Shown here piece by piece: positions 9,771 to 21,844 of a stretch of 64,000 nt of DNA. Location: positions 2,604,001-2,668,000 of the forward strand of contig KN832870.1 of assembly GCA_000827325.1 (NCBI GenBank). Reading direction: 5' to 3'. The DNA comes from Oidiodendron maius Zn. Its lineage: Eukaryota; Ascomycota; Leotiomycetes; Myxotrichaceae. Numbering within the stretch: the first letter of the stretch is position 1; each line of letters opens with the position of its first letter. The position numbers and the translations under genes are program-made. Under the pieces are notes generated by a model. It made no database searches and was not told the origin of the DNA. It worked only from the letters and a program-made list of their open reading frames with translations.

Positions 9771-12431
9771 ATGCCTCACAAAGATCGCGATAACGATTCT
9801 GAAGAGCGGCCGAGCGAGCGACGACATCGCTCAAAGTCAGAGAAGAGCTCCAGTCGCCCACATAGATCGTCCAAGAGCTCCAAGTCCAAGATTACCTACC
9901 CTGAAACGAGTGACGTCGTGAAGTCGCCCCGCCGTCACCACAAGGACCGCGACAAGGACAAGGACCAAGAGCCACAACCTGCTTCAACCATGGCCGAATT
10001 AGTCCCCGAGCTGGCACGCACGGCATCGACCCCTGGATCCGCCTCGAGAACAAGCCTCCCGTATCCGAGTTTCAATAAAGCATTCAGCAAGGAAGCGGTG
10101 AACAGCAGAGAGGATATCGTGACGGCAGCGAAGGATAAGACAAATCCATACACGCCAGAGTCGACGGATGTTGGGTCAGACGCAAAGGCCGGATCAAAAT
10201 CTACGGATCCACTTCCTGAGAGAGCGAATACCTCAAAGGATGCGAGACCTCCTAGCCCTCCGGAGACCGAATTTTCAAACCAAAGAAGAGAGACACCTAC
10301 ACGGATATCGAAGCTACGTGACGATGAGGAGACCGAAGAGCGACCTAGTTCTAGGAGCTCGTGGTTTGGGCGGATCAGGAAGGAGAATGATGGTTCCAAG
10401 CTGTCATCCAAGTCCAAGACCTCAAAAGCAAGTACCGCAGTGAAGATACAAAGGACCACGACTGAAGAAGTCGCCGCAAAGAGTGAGAAAGAACATGACG
10501 CAAAGAAGGACAGCAGTGATAATACCGAGCTGACGAGCTCAAGTGCAATTATTGCACCCAAAGCCAACCAATCTGATGTGTCTGGACAAGCGCCTCCCAC
10601 CTTAGATAGATACTCCTCACCAGATTCCGCTCAGGATTCGTCGCCTATGACCCCAACACCGACCCAGCACTTCCCTCCGATATCCGCAACAGATATTAAA
10701 CCGACACCCTCGCCTTCTCCGTATGTTCCATTCGAATCTTCGGAAACTGATCTCAGCGCCTATGACTCGCCCATGCCGCCACCACCACCACCTCCTCCTA
10801 ATGTGCCAATCAATGTTCCCCGCGTCGATTATCTGCTACAAAATGGAGGACTACTACGCCCAGTATCGAAGCAACTGCTCTCCACTACACCTAATTATTT
10901 AGTCCAGAATAGCACACCGAGGGCAGCTACCCCTATGCCTTCGGAGATTGAGAGAATATTTGGGCCATTCTACACTGTGTTGGACCAATATGAGACTGTT
11001 CTTAATAAGAATGGATCTTTAGCTGTTGCAACGGGATATAGATCCGTTGCTAGGAGACTACTTGACCGACTCGAGAATGTTTTCAACAGGGATCTGTCGT
11101 CTGAGGGATGCACTTGTGTTATGTGTCAAAAATCAGATCAAGACGAAGGGAATAAGGGCCTAGGATGGGGGGACGTTTTGGAATGGGTCAGTGGGAGACG
11201 TGAACTTCCTATATGGCCAGCTTTTGACTTCGCTACTCTCGGAGTGAAGACAGGAGAGGACCTCACTGGGCTTGGGTTATCAGACCAGCAACGAGCTGGA
11301 GCAGATCCTACCCGGCCCGCGTCTCCAGTGAAGATAGATCCAGATGTGGCAGAAGAGTTCCGCGAGCATTATCTGCAACAGTCAAGGAAGACCAAACTCG
11401 CGGTAGACAGGTGGTTGTCTAGTTGTCCACAGACCATCGCTGCACCTCCACAGGAGGTTGACGATGAGACTCTATCCTTCGCCATTGTCACCCACCTGGA
11501 GCAACAGGACAGACCTATATTTAATGCCCTCCTTTCTGGCTGGACAAATTTGCAGTCTACGTCACGAGCGCCAACTCCACTCCGGAAACCTCGATCTGAT
11601 TTTATAATGAAGACGGTGCACTCTTTGCAACGATTATATCGCCTACCAATGCCACCCCGAGATCCCGAGGCCGCTATTTACCTTGTGAAGAACCCCATTG
11701 TCCACCATCTCCTGGCCACTCTGTCGAGTATAAGTACGTCTGAGTGGGAAATCCTCACTTCGGGGCGGTTCGACGGGTTTTTGTGGTCTGGGGCAGAGTC
11801 CGAGCTTGAATCCCCAGCGATCTCACGAGGGCCTACTCCATTAAATGGCAACTCACCTCGCGGTCCAGTGTCTGGAATGCGCCAGGGCAATTTCTCTCGG
11901 ACAACCACTCCGTTTTCGGCCATGCGCTCTCAGACCTTTTCACCTACAGGCATTCCATCTCGGGGGCCCACTCCATTCTCACAGCTCCGACATCCCGTAT
12001 CGAACGATGAAGAAACAGAAATTGCGACGCTGGCAGAGGTAGAGCGGGAGATCTATCTTGGCATGGAGATGTTGGAGGATGCCTTTGAAGGCTTACACCG
12101 CAAAGCGGAGCTAGTTCGGCAAGCGCTTCGTGAGCGAGGTGCTGGCTTGTCAATGGCTATGCAGTCGAGGAGGACCAGCCACCCCGATATTATATCTGCA
12201 AGCACTCCGGGTATCGCGTCTACTGGCATTAGGTTTGGATACGAACGACTGCAATGGGGAGATGACAGCGAGATGGCGAGTGAGAGCGACTGCGATGTTA
12301 TTGATGAGTTGCAGAGCGAGCTGGCCCCTGACGATTCAGCCAGCAACATTAGCAGCTCACGACATCGGAGACCGAAGAGGAGGAATGAGAGGAGGACGCC
12401 GGCAGTGGTGGAGGAACAGGATGAGAGCTGA
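9771..12431 (+). CDS. Large disordered fungal protein with CTCVMCQ motif
   Basis: A single exon of about 886 residues, starting MPHKDRDNDSEERPSERRHRS. The first 420 residues are low-complexity, rich in S, K, E and P, with a polyproline run. A compact central region starts near IERIFGPFYTVLDQYETVLNKNGS and contains the cysteine motif GCTCVMCQKS, then GWGDVLEWVSGRRELP; the C-terminus (LAEVEREIYLGMEMLEDAFEGLHRKAELV) looks like an alpha-helical or coiled-coil segment before an acidic tail. I know of similar fungal proteins that carry inherited DNA-glycosylase names, but I see no glycosylase fold here and do not assign one. The function is unknown. Confidence 0.75.
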   Translation: MPHKDRDNDSEERPSERRHRSKSEKSSSRPHRSSKSSKSKITYPETSDVVKSPRRHHKDRDKDKDQEPQPASTMAELVPELARTASTPGSASRTSLPYPSFNKAFSKEAVNSREDIVTAAKDKTNPYTPESTDVGSDAKAGSKSTDPLPERANTSKDARPPSPPETEFSNQRRETPTRISKLRDDEETEERPSSRSSWFGRIRKENDGSKLSSKSKTSKASTAVKIQRTTTEEVAAKSEKEHDAKKDSSDNTELTSSSAIIAPKANQSDVSGQAPPTLDRYSSPDSAQDSSPMTPTPTQHFPPISATDIKPTPSPSPYVPFESSETDLSAYDSPMPPPPPPPPNVPINVPRVDYLLQNGGLLRPVSKQLLSTTPNYLVQNSTPRAATPMPSEIERIFGPFYTVLDQYETVLNKNGSLAVATGYRSVARRLLDRLENVFNRDLSSEGCTCVMCQKSDQDEGNKGLGWGDVLEWVSGRRELPIWPAFDFATLGVKTGEDLTGLGLSDQQRAGADPTRPASPVKIDPDVAEEFREHYLQQSRKTKLAVDRWLSSCPQTIAAPPQEVDDETLSFAIVTHLEQQDRPIFNALLSGWTNLQSTSRAPTPLRKPRSDFIMKTVHSLQRLYRLPMPPRDPEAAIYLVKNPIVHHLLATLSSISTSEWEILTSGRFDGFLWSGAESELESPAISRGPTPLNGNSPRGPVSGMRQGNFSRTTTPFSAMRSQTFSPTGIPSRGPTPFSQLRHPVSNDEETEIATLAEVEREIYLGMEMLEDAFEGLHRKAELVRQALRERGAGLSMAMQSRRTSHPDIISASTPGIASTGIRFGYERLQWGDDSEMASESDCDVIDELQSELAPDDSASNISSSRHRRPKRRNERRTPAVVEEQDES

Positions 12432-13476
12432 ACGGGGATTGAGAATGCACCTTTAACCGGATATGTTAAGTCTATCTCCACACATGTAGGAGATTGAGCA
12501 AGCGATAGTGTATTTTGGGTTACCAGAAGGCACAGCCGAGTTATGTATATCAAAAATAGGGGGAGCCAAGTGCATGGTGAGGTGTTTTAGGGCATCATAG
12601 TGTTTTCCATTGAATTCGCTTTTACTTCATAAGGTAAAAGACGGGGCCTTGAACCACAATCGTAACATGACGTCAGATGCCGGGTTACCTTATAGTACAA
12701 ATACCCGCGCCAAAATAGGGGCTGGTTGGAGTACCCACGGGTATCTCGGGGTCTCTGCTGTGTATGGTTATGGCCATTTCATCCTCTACGCTGGAATTCG
12801 CCGGCGTCCTTTCTGTCCCAATAACGGCCAAGATTTATGCCAAGAAAAGACAATATCCCGATAATATACCGCAGCCAACATTCCATCAAATATTGACTCC
12901 CCTGTCGTCCATTCCGCGGGACTAGCAGCCCATGCGTGCTGTCGATCCCTGAGCGATCACCCTCGATTCGTTTCAGCATTCTCAAGTCTCCACTAGAACT
13001 GTCAGTTTTAACCATGGGAATTGCTCGCCATGATAATATTGCACTACATTAGCCGTTTGAATTGCGTATTGGGTGGCTTACGTGCCTACCTACCTACGCG
13101 CTATTTGGTCCACCCTGTGGGCCACGCATCCGGCATCAGCCATTCGATGCCGGATTTGTGGGACTGGCATGGTGGAGGGAGATGATGATCATACACAATG
13201 TCTGTCCCACAGGCTAGGCAATACGAGGCAGAATGTCACTTGCAAGGCAGTGCTATTGCTTCTTATTCCTTAACGTCCGCACTTCCCTCTGGCCACCATG
13301 CTCCGTCCGGACACTCTCTGCTGTTGACCAGCTGAAGCAACTCGTCACAGACTTTCTTATGTACTAGCACTCAGATCTCTGCTTATCAGTTTCATTACCC
13401 GCTCTTTATTTATTGTTAGCTTGTTTGGCAACTTTGACATTTTGGGTACCTATCATCAACTGCGTCGACTTAGCTT
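12432..13476. other. Intergenic
   Basis: The 3' flank of one gene and promoter of the next. The tetranucleotide run CTACCTACCTAC lies near 13083-13098. No supported gene was found; short frames at 12610 and 13073 show no resemblance to known families. Confidence 0.45.
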
Positions 13477-14964
13477 TTGACTGTGGCCATGATCAAAGAC
13501 AGTTGTCACAGCCAGATGATCTTGGCTCTCCTCGAGACAGAGCCTCTTCCCCCCCAGAAGCAGAGTCCCTTCAGCTCAGCAAAGAGACTTCTCCAGAAAT
13601 TGGTATTTAGCCTTCTTCCGAGCTTCATACAGTCAAAACTTCGCCATGCCGCCTCTACAAGCTACCGAATACACCCGACATCTTATCTCGATGGTCTCCG
13701 TGGATTTGCATCCTTTATTGTGTTTATGGGACATTATACGGAGGAGAATCTGGGCTGGTGGACCGAACCATACGGCTTGTACGAAAATGGTGCTTCGTCA
13801 TCACCTCTTCAATTACCCTTCCTCCGGGTGATCTATTCTGCTCGACCCATGGTACATATTTTCTTCATTATTTCTGGATATGTGCTGGCTCTCAAACCAC
13901 TCAAACAAATCCACTCACAACAATATGCTGCTCTATCGTCAACACTTTCGTCCTCCGTCTTCAGAAGAGGCATCCGCCTATTCGTTCCCTCATTCATCAC
14001 GCTCTTTGTCATGGCGCTCACTGTATACTACGGCGTTTCCGATTACAGATACGCCTCACCTTTCATGACTTTATATTATCAGCTATCACACTGGCGAAAG
14101 ACTTGCTGGAGGCTCCTTTGGGCATCATGGGCCATAAGTGATATATCTTATGCTGCTCCAGTATATAATCCTGCGCTATGGACTATTCCAGTCGAGTTTG
14201 CACAGTCTCTCCTGCTCTTTATAGCCACTCTGGGCTTATCTCGCTGTGTCGCGAACGCTCGCCTCTTCATATTAGCTGGCGTTATGACGTTTTGCTTCTA
14301 CTCTGGAGAGCTCTATACTCTGGAGTTTCTGGGCGGTATGTTCCTTGCCGAAGTCACTATACTTCAGGACCAGTCTCTCCTCTCGCCCACATTGAGCCCG
14401 ACTGAGCTTCCTAAGTTCACATTTGACAACGCACCAATTCGCTGCGCCAGTGCTTCTAAGATTATGCAAAGGCTGGTTCAGGCGTTCTGGATGGGAAATG
14501 TGGTTTGCGGACTATTCATCGCTTCGTGGACGAATGACCATGTTAGCGAGGTATGGGGCCTCCGAGTTCTGGATTCCCACACCCCCGAGCCATATGAAGG
14601 TCAAAGGGTATGGTTCTGTCTAGGAGCATTCCAGATCGTGGCTGCTTGCACTCAGGTTCGATTTCTTCAGGATTTTTTCACCAACCCGATCGCTCAATAT
14701 CTGGGCAGGATATCATATGCCTTGTATCTCACGCATAATCTATGCCTTACAGTATTGGAGCCCCATGTGCTACCAATTCTGGATTCATTCTTCTCAAAGG
14801 CGTCATTTTTGGGGCGTCACCTTAATTGGATAGCTGGGCTGATGCTTTACTTACCAGTCATCATATGCGTAGCAGATTTGTTTTGGAGGGCTGTGGACAA
14901 GCCAACCGTCAGGTTTGCCAGATGGTTGGAAGGGAAGTGTATTGTAAGTGCAAAGAAATTGTGA
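13477..14964 (+). CDS. Acyltransferase-3 family membrane enzyme
   Basis: A single exon of 495 residues with about ten hydrophobic segments. Family markers are SYLDGLRGFASFIVFMGHYTEE (the DGLRG loop followed by the conserved histidine), MVHIFFIISGYVLALK and the C-terminal YLGRISYALYLTHNL. These fit integral-membrane O-acyltransferases (Acyl_transf_3), which move acyl groups onto sugars, lipids or secondary metabolites; the acceptor is not readable here. The first 40 residues are weakly conserved, and a later ATG could be the true start. No intron is needed. Confidence 0.85.
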   Translation: MTVAMIKDSCHSQMILALLETEPLPPQKQSPFSSAKRLLQKLVFSLLPSFIQSKLRHAASTSYRIHPTSYLDGLRGFASFIVFMGHYTEENLGWWTEPYGLYENGASSSPLQLPFLRVIYSARPMVHIFFIISGYVLALKPLKQIHSQQYAALSSTLSSSVFRRGIRLFVPSFITLFVMALTVYYGVSDYRYASPFMTLYYQLSHWRKTCWRLLWASWAISDISYAAPVYNPALWTIPVEFAQSLLLFIATLGLSRCVANARLFILAGVMTFCFYSGELYTLEFLGGMFLAEVTILQDQSLLSPTLSPTELPKFTFDNAPIRCASASKIMQRLVQAFWMGNVVCGLFIASWTNDHVSEVWGLRVLDSHTPEPYEGQRVWFCLGAFQIVAACTQVRFLQDFFTNPIAQYLGRISYALYLTHNLCLTVLEPHVLPILDSFFSKASFLGRHLNWIAGLMLYLPVIICVADLFWRAVDKPTVRFARWLEGKCIVSAKKL

Positions 14965-15686
14965 GTCAATGACTGCACGACGCGATTTTACATCATGGCC
15001 ACGGCGTTGAATATTCATTAGAGATTCTTGGGCTTAGATATTGAGCATGGCGCACAGAGCGCTCGAATAGAAGGAATATACTCAAGTATACAATATGTAA
15101 GCTAAAATATACTTACATTGCTACTGTGGAATAAATTGGCGATGCCAAAATGCATATCACAGTCCCGAAGTGAGATTTCCCCAGGTCCCAACTTCACATG
15201 TTCGTATAACAATATGTCACCAATTTAATCCAAACATTTATTCCTACTCTTTGCAGCGTTCTCTCCAAAGACCTCCTCGTGGCTATGTCTTCTAGGGTAC
15301 CCGCTTCTCCATAATTACCCCACCATATATGTATGGGCTTCTACCTTCTAGTTTAAACCCCTGAAGATCGATTCCCTTGTAGTTTTTGGCGTCGAGTCTA
15401 GGCACGAGAAATGTTCCGCAAGCGCCGATCTGAATCAGGAGGCGAAAGTGAAACCTTGAAATAACTGGAAAGAGGCGGTATAAGCGAGAGTCTAGAATTC
15501 CTCATGTGTGGGAGGTATTCCACTCGCTTCTTGTGTGACATGGCAGGCGGGTCGCTACCCCTATTTGAAGGGACGGCATAGATATCGACAGCAATTAGAC
15601 ATTACCGCAGTAAGAAGTTTCATATCGCAAGGGCGAATAAACGGGTTATAGAAGTCGATTCATATATTTGGATGTGTTATGGAGAA
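14965..15686. other. Intergenic between convergent genes
   Basis: AT-rich 3' flanks of the acyltransferase and the GH3 gene. No coding or repeat signal was seen. Confidence 0.5.
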
Positions 15687-18216
15687 CTAGAGGACAGTAA
15701 AGGTAGTATTCGCCCTCAGATCTGCACTGGAGCTTCCAATCAGAACGATGAAGTCTCCTGGTTCAACCACATAATTCATATTGATGTCCCAAAGGCCTAC
15801 ATCTTGAACATCGAGCGGAATTTCCACAGTGACCGTCTGTCCTGCCTTTATGGGGACTTTGGAAAAGCCTTTAAGCAGCATATTTGGGACCACGACGCTG
15901 CTTATCACATCCTGGACGTAGAGCTGCACTACTTCCGTCCCATCACGGTTGCTGTTGTTGGTAACCTTCACGGTAGCTGTGATAGTATCGCTTGCTGAGA
16001 CCTTCGTCTTCGAGAGTGTTAATGAGGAATACTCGAATGTTGAGTAGGACTTCCCATAGCCAAATTCATAGAGCGGTACTGGGGTATTCAGTACATATTG
16101 ATGACCAAATACTAGAGTCCCATTTGGATATGCCATGCCTGGAGATACGGTTCTACCTGTATTTAGATAATCGTAATAGATGGGAGTTGTCCCTACATCA
16201 TATGGGAACCCCACAGATAGTTTGCCGCTCGGATTCACATCTCCAAACAAAACATCAGCTAGTGCATTCCCACCTTGTTCAGAAGGATAGAACTGTTGGA
16301 CAAGAGCAGATGCATTAGATGAGATCCATGGTTCGGTAATCGGTTTTCCAGATGAGAAAACAACTACAGTTGGCTTGCCGGTGTTGATGATAGCCTGAAC
16401 CAAGTATGGCATAGCTCCGACCAGATTGAGAGATGCGACATCAACGTGCTCTCCAGTCGTCGCGTTCAGGCCTTGCCAGAGTTGATTTTGGTCACGCTGT
16501 GCACTTAGATTTAGTATCGAGTAACCCGCGACAAGGGAGCATTAGCTTACCGACCAAGTTCCGACCACTACCACAGCTACATCTGCCGCTTCTGCGGCAG
16601 CAATTGCCTCCGGAAACCCAGACTGATCATTTGACCATCGCTCGCAACCTTGAGCATATGTGATATCTATTACATATCAGAGACTGTACTTGGATTTGAC
16701 TGAGAGCTGTATACCTCCACTGCTGGCTGCTTTAATGCCATCCAAAGGGGTAACCCCACGCAAGTAGCTTCCGTTTACAACGTAGTCTCCGTACTAAAAG
16801 ATTGTTTAGCCAGACTCATTTATACGTATGGGAACATACATTCATAAATCCATATGCCATAGGACCGATGACAGCAATGTTGGCGGTTTTCGAGAGAGGG
16901 AGTACATCATTGTGATTCTCTAGTAAGACGATCGATTCTGCGTCCAGCTCCCGAGCAAGAGCAATGTTCTCGGGAGTGTGTATGTAAGATGCCGTTTCAT
17001 TTGCGGGGACCCCAGTGTATGGATGTTCGAATAGTCCCATAGCAAATTTGGCACGTAGAAGGCGTGAGACAGCTGTGTCGACAATATTTATATCCAACTT
17101 GCCGGACTTCACCAGGCTTGGGATGATTTCAAAATTGTACGAGCCACCTCCCATTTCCACGTCATTCCCAGCCGGTAGAGCATACATAACTATTGCTTCT
17201 GAATCAAGTGGGTCCGATTCACACATGTGGAACCCGTTGCAGATTCTGTCCGTAGCTCCGGCGTCACTGGTAACCCAGTAGTCATAGCCCCATTCTCCTC
17301 TCAGGATATCCGTTAAAATGTGATGATTGGCAATGAGAGCAACACCATCGTATGACGAGTATGCTGACATTATCGAATAGGCTCCTCCATCGATGATCTG
17401 GCGCTTATATGAGGGAAGGTATGTTGTGCGAAGTTCTCTCTCTCCACCATGCACAGGTCCGGTGTTGAGTCCTTGTTCCGGCGACGCGAAGGCCGCAAAA
17501 TGCTTGACCGTTGCACTGACATTTCCACCCTGCAGTCCTTTATGAAGTTTAGCACAAAGAAATGGCTTAGGTTTGTTTCATATAATCACACCTTTGATAT
17601 AACTATAGCCAATTTCCCCAGCAAGATAGGCGTCTTCTCCAAACGTCTCTTCTACTCTTCCATATCTCAGTTCTCGGGCCAAGTCTCCAAGGGGACCAAA
17701 GATTTGATTAACACCGAGGGCACTGGCCTCTTGAGCAATAGCTGCACCCATCTTCTGGACCAGTGTGGGATTCCAAGAGCACGCATAGGCGATCGGTGAG
17801 TTGAATATTGTCGCGTTCCCAATCAAGAATCCGTGTATACCCTCAGTCTGGACCAATGCTGGAATACCCAAAGTCGTGTTGTATACCAGGTAGTCCTGCG
17901 CCTGTTTTACGCCATTCGCAATCCATTGCTGATCAACTGGGTATCCCACGTAGAATTGACCAGCTCTGGTTGCCATGTTCCACGCCAAACCCGTCGCATT
18001 GAAGGAGTCATCTGTCGTATTTATCCAGTTTGATATATCTCCTTGGACCAATTGAGCCGTCTTGTCCTCAATTGTCATGCGGGAGAGAAGATCAGCTACT
18101 CGATCATCGATGCTCGCCTTGGGGTTTTTGTAGACTGGCGTTCGGCCACCATCCGCAACTGCAGCACTTGCTACGGAGGAGACAAGCGTCGATGCCCACG
18201 CCCATAGAAGCCGCAT
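15687..18216 (-). CDS. Secreted GH3 beta-glycosidase
   Basis: Five exons read leftward: 18216-17592, 17537-16840, 16793-16715, 16666-16551 and 16496-15687. Introns are 54, 46, 48 and 54 nt. They join into 775 residues, the usual size for fungal GH3. A signal peptide opens the protein (MRLLWAWASTLVSSVASA). The (beta/alpha)8 domain shows DRVADLLSRMTIEDKTAQL, QTEGIHGF, GRVEETFGEDAYLAGEIG, TVKHFAAFASPEQG and the nucleophile aspartate in YWVTSDAGATD. The second domain has AVIGPMA and AVVVVGTW, and the C-terminus is a fibronectin-III-like domain (ATVKVTNNSNRDGTEVVQLYVQD). It is most likely a beta-glucosidase or beta-xylosidase acting outside the cell. It is divergent from the GH31 gene at 18901, suggesting shared control. 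Confidence 0.9.
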
Positions 18217-18900
18217 GATCGCTAAGTATTATGTATTGCCTGGGAAGCTGTAAAATACCAATTACTAAAGATTTGGATGGGTAATGGTGCTGACCCATTG
18301 CTCAGAGACCGCTTCTACCCACCCCTCTTATATCTGCTCTGTCCATGGTTTGCCCATGCACCTCTTCGGATAGATTTGCGTGATCTCCGCCGCCTTATTA
18401 AATCTCTGCTGTGATCACCAATAAAGGCTAAAAAACTAACGCTCCTTCAAGGCATCTGGAAGGATATTTCCGTTATTACCCAGCTAGAGATTGGCTGGGT
18501 ACGGAAAAGCAGGTTTCCCCGCACCCGGTAGCCCCTGCATGCGTCGTGGTAGACCTCTTTCTGGGCAAAATTTTAACATTATCTAGTAGACAAGAGCTGG
18601 GAGAAAACATTGAAAAGTGGAAGATGAACTGATTCGTGGAAAGGAGGTTCGGCTGAAGATCTCATATCGGATTAATTCTCCGCCGAAAGCGTGCTAGAGC
18701 TCCTGGTCCCCGCCTCGTAGCTTTAACCCCACCATTGACAAGAGGGTGCTTCAACTTAGGCAAAATACAATGCGGTACCTAGGAACAGTATGCCGAGCCC
18801 TCTCAAGGTTTGTGTTTCCGGTTTCCGGGTTCTAGTATTGTTTCTCTGCCATTTACTCTGAAGCTTGTTGGGAGTTATCTGCAAAGGACAGGCTGCAATC
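18217..18900. promoter_or_regulatory. Shared GH3/GH31 divergent promoter
   Basis: This 684-bp region separates two divergent glycosidase genes. GGCTAAA at 18426-18432 matches the core bound by XlnR/Xyr1 xylanase activators. Two CCCCGC boxes (18516-18521 and 18707-18712; GCGGGG on the other strand) fit the CreA repressor consensus SYGGRG. A TATA-like TTATAT lies near 18330 on the GH3 side. These are motif matches only; binding is inferred. Confidence 0.45.
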
Positions 18901-21399
18901 ATGAAGCTCCGTGATGGAATGTGGCTCCAAGCCCAAGATATACGGTCCGAGTACGCCGAAGAAGTGTATTCGGTCACGGAGCGTGGAGATGGAAAGCAAT
19001 TAAGCTTATTCTGTCCTACGAAGAAGATTCGGGCACGAAGTGACTCTTTGAATCTCAGTACCTTAAGTATAGTAGGTATGCCGAAGCTGGTGAAGCATGG
19101 CATATGATTAGTAAGGCTAACATTACATCAGGATCTTGAGGCTCATTTTGACGGGGTAATATCTGTGGAGGTTACTCATTGGAAAGGAGCATGCAATCCT
19201 GGACCCCATTTTGATCTTTTCCCTGGCGGCAAGCCAGAAACCGGAGATATCAAAGTGATGAAAAATGATGACTCGATCACTCTCTCCTCTGGATCATTGT
19301 CTGCAACTGCCAAAACAACAAACCATGAGTTTGATATTCGATTCCATGCCACCGACAGTTCGAAGGAGCTTACTTCGCTGCTCAATCGCAGTGTGGGACT
19401 TGCATACACCCCGGTGCCTACCAACCCACTGCAGACAGGAGATATGAGAGATTTCCATCATTATATCTTTACTCAAACGACGCTCTCCGTAGGCGAGACT
19501 GTGCATGGACTTGGTGAAAGATTTGGGGCTTTCAATAAAGTGGGTCAGGCCGTGACTTTGTGGAACGCAGATGGCGGCACATCCAGCGAGCAGGCATACA
19601 AAAATGTCCCATTGTGGATCAGTTCTCGAGGATACGGCATTTTCATTGACACGCCTGATAAAGTCGAGCTCGAAGTCGGCAGTGAGAGAAGCTGCAGAGT
19701 CCAAACAAGTGTAGAAGGGCAGAGGCTGAAATGGTAAATAAACCACACTTTTATTTGATAAGAGACTTGTCAGAAGACAGGCTGACAAAGATATATAGGT
19801 ATATCATACATGGACCCACACCAAAGGAAGTGCTACAGAAGTATTCGATACTAACAGGCAGACCCGGGAAGGTTCCCGCTTGGAGCTATGGACTCTGGCT
19901 GAGCACAAGTTTCACTACGAATTACGACGAAAAGACTGTCAATTCTTTCCTGGAAGGGATGAAGGCTCGTGACATCCAAGTTGAAGTCTTTCATTTTGAC
20001 TCCTTCTGGATGAAAGCATTTCACTGGTGCGACTTTGAATTTGACTCGGAAATGTTTCCTGACCCAAAAGCTCAAATTACACGCTTAAAGTCTTCAGGTA
20101 TGGTATCCGACGTTAAAAATATTGCGCTGTTACCTAAAATTTTCAGGACTTGTCAATAAAGTTTGTGTCTGGATAAACCCGTACCTGGGTCAGGCATCAC
20201 CTATTTTCCAGCATGCAGCAACCGAAGGCTTCCTCCTGAAACGCAAGAATGGTGATATTTTCCAATGGGATTTGTGGCAAACCGGAATGGGAATAATAGA
20301 CTTCACAAATCCCAAGGCTGTAGAATGGTATGTTGCTTGTTTAAATGCGTTATTCGAGAAAGGAATAGACGCTATTAAGACAGACTTCGCTGAGCGGATT
20401 CCGACTTTGGACGTACAGTGGTATGACTCTTCTCTGGACCCAAGGAAAATGCATAACTATTACTCATTTCTGTATAACAAAATTGTTTACGAGACTTTAC
20501 AAGCCAGATACGGCCAGAACGAGGCTGTACTGTTTGCGCGCGCTGCAACTGCCGGCACGCATCGGTTTCCTCTGCAATGGGGTGGTGATTGCGAGTCAAC
20601 ACCAGAAGCCATGGCGGAATCTGTTCGTGGAGGGCTTTCTCTAGGCCTATCTGGCTACTCTTTCTGGTCGGTTGATATTGGTGGCTTTGAAGGTTATCCT
20701 CCCCCATGGATCTACAAACGCTGGGTCGCGTTCGGCCTGCTTTGCTCACACAGTCGGCTTCACGGAAGTAACTCCTTTCGGGTGCCATGGACTGTCGATA
20801 ACGATGACAAGTCTGAACAGGGCTGTTCTAGAACGTTGGCTAAATGGACAGCATTAAAGGCTCGGCTCATGCCGTATATTTTCTCACAGGCTCAAAAAGC
20901 TGTCCAATTAGGAATACCGCTCTCTTTGAGGGCCATGTGCCTTGAGTTTCCAGATGATCCAACATCTTGGTTCTTAGATCGACAATTCATGTTTGGCGAC
21001 AACCTTCTAGTTGCTCCAATATTTGAAGAGTCAGGGGATGTTGAGTTCTATCTCCCCGCTGGACAATGGACAAACTTCTTTACAAATGAGACGAAACGCG
21101 GCCCTGGTTGGTTCAAGGAAAAGCATGAATTCGATTCATTGCCACTTTATGTCCGCGAGAACACTGTTTTAGTGCTGGGTGCTTCTTATGAGAGGAGGAC
21201 GGTTTATGACTATTCCAAAGACGTGGAAGTGCGCTTGTACCACGTACAGCAGGGGACTCAAGCGATGCTTGTAGACAAGGAGGGGAATGCCATTGGTACT
21301 TTGGAAGTCGGCCCAGATGGGAATTTGATAGATCAGAAAGTTTTGACCGGCAATTGGAAGGTTATTGATAGTCCGGCAAATCGGGAGGCTCGTTCGTAA
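18901..21399 (+). CDS. GH31 alpha-xylosidase, intracellular type
   Basis: Four exons (18901-19071, 19132-19733, 19799-20097, 20147-21399) give 774 residues. Introns are 60, 65 and 49 nt with good GT/AG ends and a GGCTAAC branch in the first. Features: MKLRDGMWLQAQDIRSEYAE opening, as in YicI-like alpha-xylosidases; VHGLGERFGAFNK; PAWSYGLWLSTSF; VFHFDSFWMK; nucleophile Asp in AIKTDFAERIP; acid/base Asp in QWGGDCES; then LSGYSFWSVDIGGFEG. There is no signal peptide, so it probably acts in the cytosol on imported xyloglucan oligosaccharides such as isoprimeverose, releasing alpha-linked xylose. The divergent secreted GH3 could supply complementary activity. Confidence 0.9.
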
Positions 21400-21536
21400 T
21401 GGAAGTCGAGAGGCTATATTAAATTGTTGGCCTGGCCTGCTTTTCTATAGACAATGGTTGCAAATGCAGATTCAACTGAATTTCGTGTCTGTATATGTAT
21501 TTGAGAGGAGGAGGTTGAAACAATACTACAAGGAGT

Positions 21537-21665
21537 CGGCGCCTTACTAAGCAGCAGCTTGACGATCTTGCTATGGCCTTGTGTCAATGCCGCCTGGATC
21601 ACGTTGCCGTAATAGTAGCATCCGTGTACATTGACATCGGCGGCATTACCGAGTAGCACTTCATA
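21537..21665 (-). pseudogene. Ankyrin-repeat relic
   Basis: One reading frame shows about one and a half ankyrin repeats: VLLGNAADVNVHG, then GNVIQAALTQGHSKIVKLLL. This spacing (xADVNx...GNxLQAAxxxGHxxIVxLLL) is typical of large fungal NACHT-ankyrin proteins. No repeat continues on either side and there is no start or partner exon, so it is probably a fragment of a lost gene. Confidence 0.55.
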
Positions 21666-21844
21666 CACGTGAATAGAAGTAATGGTTGAGGTGTGATCGG
21701 TAGGTAAAGCTAGTCGACTCAGCATTTGCCAAAATGAGCGAGTCCATGTCCTTCTTCCACAACAGAAAACACGACTAATACATGCAAATTTGCCTTAATA
21801 ACCAAGAGATCAAATCGAAATATTTCCCACTGCCTCTTCTGTCA

